A DNA stretch of 64,000 nucleotides. It comes from Bifidobacterium pullorum subsp. gallinarum. Its GTDB lineage: Bacteria; Actinomycetota; Actinomycetes; Actinomycetales; Bifidobacteriaceae. This document shows, one piece after another, positions 39,478 through 48,493 of the stretch; within the stretch, counting starts at the first letter, position 1, and each line of letters opens with the position of its first letter. Location: positions 186,001 through 250,000 of the forward strand of contig NZ_JGYX01000002.1 of the NCBI RefSeq assembly GCF_000741215.1, read 5' to 3'. The notes below the pieces were generated by a model. The model was not told the origin of the DNA. It did not search any database and worked only from the letters and a program-made list of their open reading frames with translations. The position numbers and the translations under genes are program-made.

Positions 39478-40338
39478 TCACACGTCGTATGTGATCGTCA
39501 GCGGCGCGTGGTCGGACCAGCGTGCGTCATAGCTGGGGGCTTTGTCGATGACGAATCCCCGCGCGGTCTGGGCCAGTTCAGGCGTGGCGAACTGGTAGTC
39601 GAGCCGCCAGCCGACGTTGTTGTCGAAGGCGCGCCCGCGTTGGCTCCACCAGGTGTACGGCCCCTGGATGTCGCCGGCCAGATCACGCATGACATCCACG
39701 AACTCGTATTCGCCCAGCCAGCGGTCCACGTAGGCGCGCTCCTCGGGCAGGAATCCCGCATGCTTCTCGTTGGCCTTGGCGTTCTTGATGTCCAACGGCG
39801 TATGCGCGATGTTGAAATCGCCGCACAGCACCGCCTGGCGCCCGCCGGAGGCCGCCTCATCGCGCAGCTGGCCGAGCCGGATCAGCATGGTGTCCAGGAA
39901 GCGGTACTTCTGCGTCATCTTGATCTCGTCGTCGCTGTTGCCGGCATGCACGTACACGCAGGCCACGGTGATCACGTACCCCTGCGGCGTGCGGACGTCG
40001 GCCTCGATCCACCGGCCCGAGTCCACGTCCTCGTCCAGCCCCGGCAGCCCGTACCGGCGGTCGATGACCGGCAGGTCGCTCAGCAGGCCCACGCCGGCGC
40101 GCCCCTTGACGCGGCAGACCTCGTTCATCGCCGACAGCTCCCCCTGATCGCCGATCTTGCCCGCGGTGGCGTATTCGGCGCCGAATTCGGCGAAGATCGG
40201 ATCGATCTCCTCCTGCGGGGCGCGCACCTCCTGCATGCACCACACGTCCGGCGTGTTCGCGCCCGCCCAGGCGGCGATGCCCTTGCGCCGCGCCGCACGG
40301 ATGCCGTTGACATTCGAAGTCGTGATAGTGATCGTCAT
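39478..40338 (-). CDS. xth: Exodeoxyribonuclease III family AP endonuclease
   Basis: This 286-residue EEP-fold nuclease cuts at abasic sites and removes 3' blocks in base excision repair. Visible motifs: TSNVNGIRAA start, catalytic Glu in VWCMQEVRAP, the IDRRYGLPG region, VACVYVHAGNSDDE, CGDFNIAHTPLDI, and the C-terminal LDYQFAT and RWSDHAPLT with the catalytic Asp-His. The start is ATG 40336-40338, 7 nt from a TATGGT -10 hexamer and without a Shine-Dalgarno sequence. It is divergent from pepC. Confidence 0.93.
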   Translation of the reverse strand: MTITITTSNVNGIRAARRKGIAAWAGANTPDVWCMQEVRAPQEEIDPIFAEFGAEYATAGKIGDQGELSAMNEVCRVKGRAGVGLLSDLPVIDRRYGLPGLDEDVDSGRWIEADVRTPQGYVITVACVYVHAGNSDDEIKMTQKYRFLDTMLIRLGQLRDEAASGGRQAVLCGDFNIAHTPLDIKNAKANEKHAGFLPEERAYVDRWLGEYEFVDVMRDLAGDIQGPYTWWSQRGRAFDNNVGWRLDYQFATPELAQTARGFVIDKAPSYDARWSDHAPLTITYDV

Positions 40339-40345
40339 ACCCCGA

Positions 40346-40351
40346 ACCATA
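40346..40351 (-). promoter_or_regulatory. Candidate -10 of leaderless xth mRNA
   Basis: Minus-strand TATGGT is 7 nt before the ATG. Confidence 0.35.
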
Positions 40352-40557
40352 CCAGCCGCCCCGCACCGCACCCGGGCACGTCCGCACTGCCCAGCCGGAT
40401 GGCCGCCCACCGCCGACCGTTCGAGACCGCACCGACGGATTGCGCCTTCCGCAACCGGATCCGCCCCGATGGCGGTGTATCATATTGAGTTGGCGCGGGG
40501 CATATCGGTATGCGCCCGCACGGTTCCGACATCCATGCACCAATGACGGGAGGGAAT

Positions 40558-41970
40558 ATGACGAATCCGACCGCATCCGTGGCGATGACCGCCGAGATGA
40601 CGCGCGGTTACGCCGAGTCATTCAACGCGGATCGCGCGAATCTGGTGGCCGCCAACGCCTCGGTGTCCGAAGGGATCCTGAAGGCCGCGACCGATTACAA
40701 GGGCATGCGCGCCCTGCCACGCGACTTCTCGATCGAGCTCAAGCAGGGGTCGATCACCAACCAGCGCCAGTCCGGCCGCTGCTGGATGTTCGCAGGCCTG
40801 AACACGCTGCGCTATGAGCTCATGCACCGCTGGAACCTGGAGGACTTCGAGTTCTCGGAGACCTACCTGTTCTTTTGGGACAAGTTCGAGAAATCGAACG
40901 CCTATCTGGAGCATGTGCTGGAAACGCTTGACGAGCCCACCGACAGCCGCCTGTTCCAGAACATCAACGGCAATCCGGCCGGCGACGGCGGCTGGTGGCA
41001 GATGTTCGCCGCCTTGGTCGACAAATACGGCCTGATGCCCAAAAGCGCGTTCCCGGAGTCGGCGAACTCCCGCAATTCGACGGCCTTCGAGCAGTACCTC
41101 AACACCAAGCTGCGCGAGTTCGCCGCCGAGTTGCGCGACCGCCACGCCGCGGGCGCCACGATTGACGAGCTGCGCGACCTCAAGGTCAGGGACATGGAGA
41201 CCGTGTACCGCATCTGTGCGATCGCGTTGGGCGAGCCGCCCGCGACATTCGACTTCATCGCCCGCACCAAGGACGGCAAGAACACCGGCAAGGATACGGA
41301 CGCCGCCGACGCGCCGAAGTCCGGCATCGACGACCGCCCGCAGATCCGCGAGTACGGCATCACCCCGCTCGAGTTCTACAGGAAGTACGTGCCCGTGGAC
41401 GTCGATGAGTTCGTGACGCTGGTCAACGCCCCGATGGCGCGCACCCCGTTCGGCAAACGATACCGGATCGCCTACACCGAGAACGTCAAGGAAGCCGGTC
41501 CGATGGAATTCGTGAACGTGCCGTTGGACACGTTCAGGAAGGCCGCCGCGGACCAGCTCGCCGCCGGCCACCCGATCTGGTTCGCCTGCGACTGCATGCA
41601 GTTCTCGCTGCGCGACGAGGGGTATTTCGACTGCGACACCGTGCGTGTGGACCAGCTGTTCGGCACCGAGTTCACGTTCGACAAGGGTCAGGGCCTCGAA
41701 TACGCCGACTGCCCGAGCAACCATGCGATGACGTTCACCGGCGTGAACATCGCTCCCGATGGCGCGCCTGACCGCTGGAAGATCGAGAACAGCTGGGGCA
41801 AGGACAACGGCGACGACGGCTATTACGTGGCCTCGGGCGCCTGGTTCGACCGCTTCGTGACGGAGATCGTCGTCCGCAAGGACTGCCTCGACGACGAGAC
41901 GCGCGCGCTGCTCGAAACCGAACCGGTGACGCTGGACCCGTGGGCGCCGCTGACGCGGCCGTGCCGTTGA
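40558..41970 (+). CDS. pepC: Aminopeptidase C (C1B, bleomycin hydrolase family)
   Basis: This 470-residue cytoplasmic cysteine aminopeptidase completes peptide breakdown. The catalytic triad is visible: Cys75 in QSGRCWMFAG (preceded by the oxyanion Gln), His389 in SNHAMTFTG and Asn411 in IENSWGKD. It ends before the usual family C-terminal tail residues can be confirmed (DPWAPLTRPCR). ATG 40558 follows GGGAGGG. Its neighbour downstream is a peptide ABC transport system, so the region couples peptide uptake to peptide hydrolysis, although the genes converge and are not one operon. Confidence 0.94.
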   Translation: MTNPTASVAMTAEMTRGYAESFNADRANLVAANASVSEGILKAATDYKGMRALPRDFSIELKQGSITNQRQSGRCWMFAGLNTLRYELMHRWNLEDFEFSETYLFFWDKFEKSNAYLEHVLETLDEPTDSRLFQNINGNPAGDGGWWQMFAALVDKYGLMPKSAFPESANSRNSTAFEQYLNTKLREFAAELRDRHAAGATIDELRDLKVRDMETVYRICAIALGEPPATFDFIARTKDGKNTGKDTDAADAPKSGIDDRPQIREYGITPLEFYRKYVPVDVDEFVTLVNAPMARTPFGKRYRIAYTENVKEAGPMEFVNVPLDTFRKAAADQLAAGHPIWFACDCMQFSLRDEGYFDCDTVRVDQLFGTEFTFDKGQGLEYADCPSNHAMTFTGVNIAPDGAPDRWKIENSWGKDNGDDGYYVASGAWFDRFVTEIVVRKDCLDDETRALLETEPVTLDPWAPLTRPCR

Positions 41971-42018
41971 GCCGACACGCCCCGCGTCATATGCGTGTGC
42001 CGGCGCGACCATTGCGAT

Positions 42019-42053
42019 CAGGCCGTCGCGGTTCCTGGAGCCGCGACGGCCTG
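42019..42053 (+). terminator. Terminator hairpin of pepC
   Basis: A 13-bp perfect stem (42019-42031, CAGGCCGTCGCGG, with 42041-42053) has a 9-nt loop. It is followed by TCCGTACCTTGTTC. Confidence 0.7.
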
Positions 42054-42060
42054 TCCGTAC

Positions 42061-42180
42061 CTTGTTCAGAATGGAACAAGCGAATCCGGATCAGAGATGA
42101 GAGGAAAGATGATCCGGATTCGCTCCGTGGAGGCGCCGCAGAAACGCGGCGCCCGTCTTATAGGAGCCGCATCATCCTAT
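42061..42180. repeat. Four further tandem hairpins between pepC and the peptide-binding gene
   Basis: CTTGTTC/GAACAAG (42061-42080); GCGAATCCGGATC with its complement (42080-42092, 42111-42123); GGCGCCGC/GCGGCGCC (42132-42153); ATAGGA/TCCTAT (42160-42180). All stems are perfect. Together with the pepC hairpin, five stems fill a 240-bp convergent junction. Some probably end the minus-strand lipoprotein gene. Confidence 0.55.
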
Positions 42181-42211
42181 GGGATCATGCGCTCCGCTCG
42201 GTGTCTGCCGC

Positions 42212-43963
42212 TCAGGCTTCCTTCTGCCAGCCGATGTTCTCGGTGTGCCAGATGCCGCCGTTGCAGTTGTTGAAGCCGGAGGGGCCGAAATTGGCCAGGC
42301 CTTTCTTGACTGCTGTGTACGATGGCGGTACATCGGTCGGAATGGTGCCATACTGTTCGAAGGCGGCCTTCTCGGCCTCGTTGAACGCGGCGATGGCCTC
42401 GGTGGAGTCCGACATCGTCGACGGCTTCTTGAGCATCGCGTCGATCTCCGGCGTGCCGATGAAGCTGTAGTTCGAATCGGAATCGGAGCCATAGAGCTGG
42501 TAGCCGGAGGTGGAGTAGCCGTACGGGTCGGAGGCGGACCAGCCCATCGCCAGCACCTCGAAGCTCTTGCTGATCAGGGTCTTGGAGAACTCCGAGTTGT
42601 CGAGGTTCACGATCTCGCAGTCCACGCCGATGTCCTTCATCATCTTCTGGTAGGCGTTCGCCATGGCGGTCTGGGTGGCGTCATCGCCGAAGTACGTGTA
42701 GGAGATCTTGACCGGCTTGCCGTCCTTCTGGTAGTAGCCGGCGTCGCCCATCGTGTAGCCGGCGTCCTCCAGCGTCTTCTTGGCGGCGTCCACATCATAC
42801 CCGGAATCCTTCGGCAGGTTGTTCTCGTAGCCGTCCTGGAAGACCAGCATGCATTCGGAACCGGGCTGCGGCGAATCGTAATCCGTGCCTTGGTAACGGA
42901 TCTTGGACCACGTCTTCTGGTCGAAGCCCTGGGTGATGGCCTTGCGCACCGCGATGTCCTTGAGCGCATCGGCCGTGCCGTTGTATGTCAGCACATCGGT
43001 GGACTTGCTGTAGCCGATGCGGATCTGCACATCATCCATCGAGCGCACGATCTTCAGATTATCGGCGGTGCTGGCACCCACCGCGTCAATCTCTCCGTTA
43101 TGGAACGCGTTGATGGCTGCGCTGGATTCCATCTGCTTGAACACCACCTTGTCGAGCTTCGGCTTGTCGCCCCACCAGTTCGGGTTCGGGGTGAAGGTGA
43201 CCTGCGAGTCGTCGAAGGAGTCCACGACGAACGGGCCGGCGGCCCACTCGGTGTGCGGATCGTTGATCCAGCCCTGGGTGAAGGTGTCCGCGTCGGCGGC
43301 CTTCGGGTTGACCAGTAGGTTGAACAGGCCGGTGTACGGGTAGAACGGGGTTTCGAAGGTCACCACGACCTGCTTGTCGGACTCGCCCTTCTCCACCGAG
43401 GCGATCTGGTCGTAACCGGTGGTCATCGGCGGGTTGTAGGCCGAATCCTTGCCGTTCAGCGCGTTCCAGGTGGACTGGAAGGCGGTGTAGTCGATCTCGC
43501 TGCCGTCGTTCCACTTGGCGTCCGGGTTGATGTCGTAGGTCACCACCATCGGGTCCTCGCTGGTGAGCGTGACCTTCGACAGGAAGTCCGGGTTCGGGGT
43601 GGCCTTGCCGTCGAACGAGTAGTCCCACAGATGCGGCTGGTAGAACGACCAGAACTCGTTCATGTACACCGAGTTGCCGTCGGTGCTGTTGGCGTTCCAG
43701 TTCGGGCCAATCTCGGTCGTGGCCAGGGTCAGCGTGCCGCCGTCCTGGATGTTGTCACGCTCCTGCGGGTTGTTATATGCCTTCGACGCGTCCGGAGCGG
43801 GCAATGTTCCCGTATAATCCGACGGAACGCCGTCCGCCGGCTGGACGTAGCCGCTCTTGGACGCGGAGGCGTCGCCCGCGCCGTTGCCGCCGCAGCCGGC
43901 CAAGGCCATCGAGGCCGCGGCGACCATGGCGATCGTCCACGTCATCGTCTTGCGCATATTCAT
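42212..43963 (-). CDS. Peptide ABC transporter substrate-binding lipoprotein (copy 1)
   Basis: This 583-residue SBP_bac_5 family protein has a lipobox LAGC (Cys near 24) after a hydrophobic signal. The mature part has the family pattern from DNIQDGGTLTLATTEIG to IGWQKEA, including NPNPNWWGDKPKLDKVVF and ADNLKIVRSMDDVQ-type segments. It captures oligopeptides for the DppBC-type permease encoded upstream. It is a paralogue of the next gene (roughly two thirds identical by eye), with independent upstream sequence and a terminator between them. The ATG at 43961-43963 follows GGGGAG. Confidence 0.9.
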   Translation of the reverse strand: MNMRKTMTWTIAMVAAASMALAGCGGNGAGDASASKSGYVQPADGVPSDYTGTLPAPDASKAYNNPQERDNIQDGGTLTLATTEIGPNWNANSTDGNSVYMNEFWSFYQPHLWDYSFDGKATPNPDFLSKVTLTSEDPMVVTYDINPDAKWNDGSEIDYTAFQSTWNALNGKDSAYNPPMTTGYDQIASVEKGESDKQVVVTFETPFYPYTGLFNLLVNPKAADADTFTQGWINDPHTEWAAGPFVVDSFDDSQVTFTPNPNWWGDKPKLDKVVFKQMESSAAINAFHNGEIDAVGASTADNLKIVRSMDDVQIRIGYSKSTDVLTYNGTADALKDIAVRKAITQGFDQKTWSKIRYQGTDYDSPQPGSECMLVFQDGYENNLPKDSGYDVDAAKKTLEDAGYTMGDAGYYQKDGKPVKISYTYFGDDATQTAMANAYQKMMKDIGVDCEIVNLDNSEFSKTLISKSFEVLAMGWSASDPYGYSTSGYQLYGSDSDSNYSFIGTPEIDAMLKKPSTMSDSTEAIAAFNEAEKAAFEQYGTIPTDVPPSYTAVKKGLANFGPSGFNNCNGGIWHTENIGWQKEA

Positions 43964-44162
43964 ATTTCGCTCCCCTCATGGTTCGCAGACCATCATGTCC
44001 TCCCCGGCATCGGTCGCGCTTGTGGCGCCGCACGATGCCGTGGGCGATTGTGAATCCCCAGATGTACCCCGCACTGTTCACAAGGAACAAGTCGAAATCC
44101 CAATCTCGCGGTCCGCTATAGGTCTCACGTACCGAGATGGGAACGATGTCGTGGTCCTGCTT

Positions 44163-44178
44163 GTTACGAACACGTTAC
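44163..44178. promoter_or_regulatory. Possible nitrogen-type operator upstream of copy 1
   Basis: On the minus strand this reads GTAAC-GTGTTC-GTAAC, two GTAAC half-sites separated by 6 nt, resembling the actinobacterial GlnR layout (GTNAC-N6-GNAAC). A related 16-mer occurs at 46225-46240, matching 12 of 16. Confidence 0.35.
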
Positions 44179-44282
44179 GCCATGGCGTCGTTTTCCTTGA
44201 AACGACTGGGTTTTCGTCAATCCGAACACCGCGGTCGCAATGTGGACGGTTTCGCCGCATACGCGCCTTCGGGCAACGAAAA

Positions 44283-44315
44283 GGGGCCTGCGCAGCCCAT
44301 GGTTGCGCAGGCCCC
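44283..44315 (-). terminator. Intrinsic terminator of peptide-binding copy 2
   Basis: A 12-bp perfect stem GGGGCCTGCGCA (44283-44294 with 44304-44315) is followed on the minus strand by TTTTCGTTGCCC. Confidence 0.9.
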
Positions 44316-44359
44316 GAAATCAGACCGGAATGGTCACGGGGGCGTAATCCCTATCGGGA

Positions 44360-46126
44360 TCAGGCCTCCTTCTCCCAACCGATGTCCTCACGGTGCAGCG
44401 TGATCTGCATGAAGCCGGACGGGCCGTAGTTGGCCAGGCCCTCCTTGACGGCCATGTAGATCGGCGGGGTCGAAACCGGAACGGTGCCGTACAGCTCCAA
44501 CGAAGCCTTCTCAGCCTCGTTGGCGGCGGCGGTGGCCTCGGTCGCGTCCTCAAGCGTGCCCGCCACAGCCCACAGCTCATCGACCTCATCCGAACCCACA
44601 TAGGTGAAGTTCGAGGAGGAATCGGAGCCATACAGCTGGAAACCGGAGGAGCTGTAGCCGAACGGATCGGAGGCGGACCAGCCCATCGGCAGCACCTCGT
44701 AGGAACCGTCGCCCACGGTTTTGGAGAACTCGGAGTTGTCGAGGTTGATGATCTCGCACTCGACGCCGATGTTCTTCATCATCTGCTGGTAGGCGTTCGC
44801 CATGGCGGTCTGGGTGGCGCTGTCACCGAAGTAGGTGTAGGTGATGTGCAGCGTCTCGCCGTCCTTCTCGTAGTACTCCTCGCCCATGGTGTAGCCGGCG
44901 TCTTCGAGGGTCTTCTTGGCACCCTCGACGTCGAGCTTCTGCACGTCCTCCGGAAGGTTGTTCTCATAGCCTTCCTGGAACGGCTGCAGGATCTCGGAAC
45001 CCGGACGCTCCGGATCCCAATCCACGCCCTGGTAGGCGATCTTGATCCAGGTATCGTAGTCGAAGCCCTGGGAGATGGCCTTGCGCACAGCGATGTCCTT
45101 CAGAGCACCAGCGGTGCCGTTGTAGGTGAAGACGTTGGTCTGCATCGAGTAACCGATACGCAGCTGCACGCCCTCCATGCCACGGACGATCTTCAGACGA
45201 TCGGCCGAAGCCGCGCCGCCGCCGGAGGCGCGGCCGCCGATGGCGTCGATCTCACCGTTCTGGAACGCGTTGATGGCGGCGGAATCGGCCATCTGGCGGA
45301 AGACCACGCGGTCCAGCTTGGCCGGGTTGCCCCACCAGTTCTCGTTCGGCACGAAGGTGACCTGCGTGTCGTCGAAGGACTCGATGGTGTACGGACCGGC
45401 GGCCCACTCGGTGTGCGGATCGTTGACCCAGCCCTGGGTGAACACGTCCGGATCGACCGAGTTCGGGTTCACGAGCTGCTGGAACAGGTACTGGTACGGG
45501 TAGAACGGGGTCTCGAAGGTCACCACGACCTGCTTGTCGGACTCGCCCTTCTCGACCGAGGCGATGTTCTCATAGCCCATGGTCTGCGGCGGGTTGTAGC
45601 GGTCGTCCTTGCCGTTCAGGCAGGTCCAGGTGGACTGGAAGGCGGTGTAGTCGATCGGGGTGCCGTCGTTCCAGGTGGCCTTTTCGTTGATGTCGTAGGT
45701 GACGACCAGCGGATCCTCGCTGGTGACCTCGACGTTGGTCAGGTAATCCGGGTTCGGGGTGGCCTCGCCGCCGACGCTGTAATCCCACAGGTGCGGCTGG
45801 TACCAGGCCCACAGCTCAGCCATGTAGGCGGTGTTGCCGTCGGTGCTGTTGGCGTTCCAGTTCGGGCCGATCTCGGAGATGTCCTGGATCAGCTCGCCGC
45901 CGTCCTGGATGTCGTCACGATCGGTCGGGTTGTCGTTGCGCTCGCCCGCGACCGGGGTCGGCAGCGTGCCCTGATAGCTCGAGGGGACGCCGTCATCCGG
46001 CTGCACGTAGGCTTCGCCATTGCCGTTGTCGTCGGTGTTCGCGTTATTGCCGCCGCAGCCGGACAGGGCCAGGATGCAGGCAGCGAAAGCAGCAGTCACC
46101 GCAATCATTGTCTTGCGAGTTTTCAC
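44360..46126 (-). CDS. Peptide ABC transporter substrate-binding lipoprotein (copy 2)
   Basis: This 588-residue SBP_bac_5 lipoprotein has lipobox LSGC (Cys near 24). It is collinear with copy 1. The main differences are a Gly/Ala insertion (GGRASGGGAASAD where copy 1 has GASTAD) near residue 300 and divergent ligand-pocket segments, suggesting a shifted peptide preference. The start is GTG 46124-46126 with GAGGAAA 8 nt upstream. It follows the ATPase gene but is separated by a strong terminator, so it has its own promoter. A 16-mer operator candidate lies ~100 bp upstream. Confidence 0.9.
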   Translation of the reverse strand: MKTRKTMIAVTAAFAACILALSGCGGNNANTDDNGNGEAYVQPDDGVPSSYQGTLPTPVAGERNDNPTDRDDIQDGGELIQDISEIGPNWNANSTDGNTAYMAELWAWYQPHLWDYSVGGEATPNPDYLTNVEVTSEDPLVVTYDINEKATWNDGTPIDYTAFQSTWTCLNGKDDRYNPPQTMGYENIASVEKGESDKQVVVTFETPFYPYQYLFQQLVNPNSVDPDVFTQGWVNDPHTEWAAGPYTIESFDDTQVTFVPNENWWGNPAKLDRVVFRQMADSAAINAFQNGEIDAIGGRASGGGAASADRLKIVRGMEGVQLRIGYSMQTNVFTYNGTAGALKDIAVRKAISQGFDYDTWIKIAYQGVDWDPERPGSEILQPFQEGYENNLPEDVQKLDVEGAKKTLEDAGYTMGEEYYEKDGETLHITYTYFGDSATQTAMANAYQQMMKNIGVECEIINLDNSEFSKTVGDGSYEVLPMGWSASDPFGYSSSGFQLYGSDSSSNFTYVGSDEVDELWAVAGTLEDATEATAAANEAEKASLELYGTVPVSTPPIYMAVKEGLANYGPSGFMQITLHREDIGWEKEA

Positions 46127-46224
46127 TTATTGTTTCCTCTCGTCTCGAATGTGCCTCGCGGCACTGAAACAGTTCCGATGGTAGTAGGACCGCTGACCAA
46201 ACCGCGGCGATGATTCATCTATTG

Positions 46225-46240
46225 GACACATGTTCGTAAT
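46225..46240. promoter_or_regulatory. Related 16-mer upstream of copy 2
   Basis: GACACATGTTCGTAAT matches the minus-strand form of 44163-44178 at 12 of 16 positions, with TGTTCGTAA intact. Confidence 0.3.
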
Positions 46241-46307
46241 ACCGAGGCAACATCACCGGTCGTGAGCCGGTGTTCCGCGCCCGTTTTCACCCGGAACGGC
46301 AACAAAA

Positions 46308-46342
46308 ATCGCCGGATGGGTCCTGAGGATCCATCCGGCGAT
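46308..46342 (-). terminator. Intrinsic terminator of the dpp permease/ATPase operon
   Basis: A 12-bp perfect stem ATCGCCGGATGG (46308-46319 with 46331-46342) is followed on the minus strand by TTTTTGTT. It separates the ATPase gene from binding-protein copy 2. Confidence 0.92.
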
Positions 46343-46390
46343 CACGGATACGGCGCGGGTCAGCGTTCACTCACCCGTCGTGTCCATAGG

Positions 46391-48493
46391 TCACGCGAAG
46401 TGGCAGGCCGCCATATGGTCGGCGGCGCCGCCCTTGGCCACCAGTTCCGGCGACTCGCCAAGGCAGCGGGCCTGCTGGTCCTTGGTCAGCGTGGAGAACA
46501 TCGGGCAGCGGCCGGCGAACGGGCATCCCGAGAAGCTCTCGGACGGGCTCGGCAGTTCGCCTTCCAGCACGATGCGCTGACGGGTGCGCTCGATCTGCGG
46601 GTCGGGCACCGGCACCGCGGACAGCAGCGCCTTGGTGTACGGGTGCAACGGCTCCTCGAACACGTCATGGTTGCTGCCGAGCTCCACGATGCGGCCCAGA
46701 TACATGACGGCGATGCGGTTGGAGATGTGCCTGATCACCGACAGGTTGTGAGCCACGAACAGGTAGGCCACGCCCAGCTTGTTCTGCAGGTCCTCCAGCA
46801 GGTTGATCACGCCCGCCTGGATCGAGACGTCCAGCGCGGAGACCGGTTCGTCGAGCAGCACCAGCTTGGGGTTGACGGCCAGGGCGCGCGCGATGGCGAT
46901 GCGCTGACGCTGGCCACCGGAGAACTGCGTCGGGAAGCGGTCGACCTGATCCGGGTTGAGTTCCACCAGGGCCATCAGATCGCGGATGCGGTCGTTGATC
47001 TCCTGCTTGGACAGGCCCTGCACCTTCAGCGGCTCGGCCAGGATGTCGTAGATCGGCAGACGCGGGTCGAGCGAGCTCATCGGGTCCTGGAAGATGTACT
47101 GCACGTTGCTGTGCAGCTCACGCTTGTCCTCGCGGCTCATGCGCTTGGCGATCGGCTTGCCGAGCACGGAGATCTCGCCCGATTCGGGCTGGCGGAACTC
47201 CATGATCTCCAGCAGCGTGGTGGACTTTCCGGAGCCGGACTCACCCACCAGGGCCACGGTCTCCCCCTCGCGCACGTCGAGCGTCACATCGTCGACGGCG
47301 TGCACCTCGCCGATCTTGCGGCGCAGGAACCCGCCGGCGGTCAGCGGGAACGTCTTCTTCAGATGCTTGACGTCGAGCACGGTCTGGCGCTGCTCGCGCG
47401 GGATGCCGTCGAACTTCGATTTCACCGATTCGCCGACGGTGTAGATGTCGCTGAACGTGAGGTTCTGATCGACGATCTCCTTGACGCGGTGGCAGGCGGC
47501 CAGCTGGCCCTCACGCCCCTCGACCGGCAGCAGATCCGGCTCGCCCTGACGGCAGATGTCGGTGGCCAGGGGACAGCGTGGCGCGAACGGGCAGCCCTTC
47601 GGCATGTTCACCAAGTTCATCGGCGCGCCGGGGATCGGCACCAGACGGCTGGACTTCTCACGGTCGGGGCGCGGCACGGCGCCCAGCAGACCCATCGTGT
47701 ACGGCATGACGGGCTTGTGGAACACGGTGTCCACATCGGCCTTCTCGACCGGACGGCCCGCGTACATCACGATGATGTCATCGGCGATGCCGGCGATCAC
47801 GCCCAGATCGTGGGTGATGAAGATCACGGCGGCGCCGGTCTCCTGCTGCGCACGCTGCAGCACCTCCAGCACCTGGGCCTGGATCGTCACGTCCAGTGCG
47901 GTGGTCGGTTCGTCGCAGATGATGATATCCGGGTTGTTGGCGATGGCCATGGCGATGACCACGCGCTGACGCATGCCGCCGGAGAACTGATGCGGATACG
48001 ACTTGAGCCGTTCCTCGGCGTTCGGGATGCCGACCAGCTTGAGCAGCTCGATCGAACGGGAGACGATCTGTTCCTCGGTCATCTTCGGGTTGTGGATGAC
48101 CAGGGCCTCCTTGAGCTGCTCGCCGATGGAGAACACCGGGGTCAACGCGGAGAGCGGGTCCTGGAAGACCATCGCGATGCGGTCGCCGCGCAGGACGCTC
48201 ATCTCCTTGTCGTTCTTGGTCAGCAGTTCGTCGCCGCGGAACTTGATCGAGCCTTCCACATGGGCGTTCTTGTCGAGCAGACCCATGATGGCCATCGACG
48301 TCACGGACTTGCCGGAACCGGACTCGCCCACGATGCCCAGGGTCTTGCCGCGGTACAGGTCGAAGTTCACACCACGCACGGCACGCACGGTGCCGGCCTC
48401 GGAGGCGAAGTTGACGCGCAGGTCGCGCACTTCCAGCACAGGCTGCTCGCCATTGGCGGGCGCGGCCGCCACAGTATTCATCGGTTCAGTCAT
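46391..48493 (-). CDS. Fused double ATPase of a peptide ABC transporter
   Basis: This 700-residue protein joins the DppD-like and DppF-like ATPases that are separate in many bacteria. Domain 1 (about 18-340) has GESGSGKS, QFSGGMRQR and DEPTTALD. Domain 2 (about 370-690) has GESGSGKST, QFSGGQRQR and DEPVSALD. Each ends with the cysteine-bearing oligopeptide tail (GCPFAPRCPLATDIC; GCPFAGRCPMF). The ATG at 48491-48493 overlaps the dppC stop by one base (TGATG), so the two are translationally coupled. The fused layout is usual in actinobacteria. Confidence 0.93.
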   Translation of the reverse strand: MTEPMNTVAAAPANGEQPVLEVRDLRVNFASEAGTVRAVRGVNFDLYRGKTLGIVGESGSGKSVTSMAIMGLLDKNAHVEGSIKFRGDELLTKNDKEMSVLRGDRIAMVFQDPLSALTPVFSIGEQLKEALVIHNPKMTEEQIVSRSIELLKLVGIPNAEERLKSYPHQFSGGMRQRVVIAMAIANNPDIIICDEPTTALDVTIQAQVLEVLQRAQQETGAAVIFITHDLGVIAGIADDIIVMYAGRPVEKADVDTVFHKPVMPYTMGLLGAVPRPDREKSSRLVPIPGAPMNLVNMPKGCPFAPRCPLATDICRQGEPDLLPVEGREGQLAACHRVKEIVDQNLTFSDIYTVGESVKSKFDGIPREQRQTVLDVKHLKKTFPLTAGGFLRRKIGEVHAVDDVTLDVREGETVALVGESGSGKSTTLLEIMEFRQPESGEISVLGKPIAKRMSREDKRELHSNVQYIFQDPMSSLDPRLPIYDILAEPLKVQGLSKQEINDRIRDLMALVELNPDQVDRFPTQFSGGQRQRIAIARALAVNPKLVLLDEPVSALDVSIQAGVINLLEDLQNKLGVAYLFVAHNLSVIRHISNRIAVMYLGRIVELGSNHDVFEEPLHPYTKALLSAVPVPDPQIERTRQRIVLEGELPSPSESFSGCPFAGRCPMFSTLTKDQQARCLGESPELVAKGGAADHMAACHFA

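Larger units (their letters stand above)
43964..44359. other. 396-bp region between the two peptide-binding genes
   Basis: The right end holds the terminator of copy 2 (44283-44315). The centre holds the 16-mer GTTACGAACACGTTAC (44163-44178) and a minus-strand TATAGC hexamer (about 44118-44123) that may be the -10 of copy 1, giving a ~150-nt leader. No open frame with coding character is seen. Confidence 0.55.
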
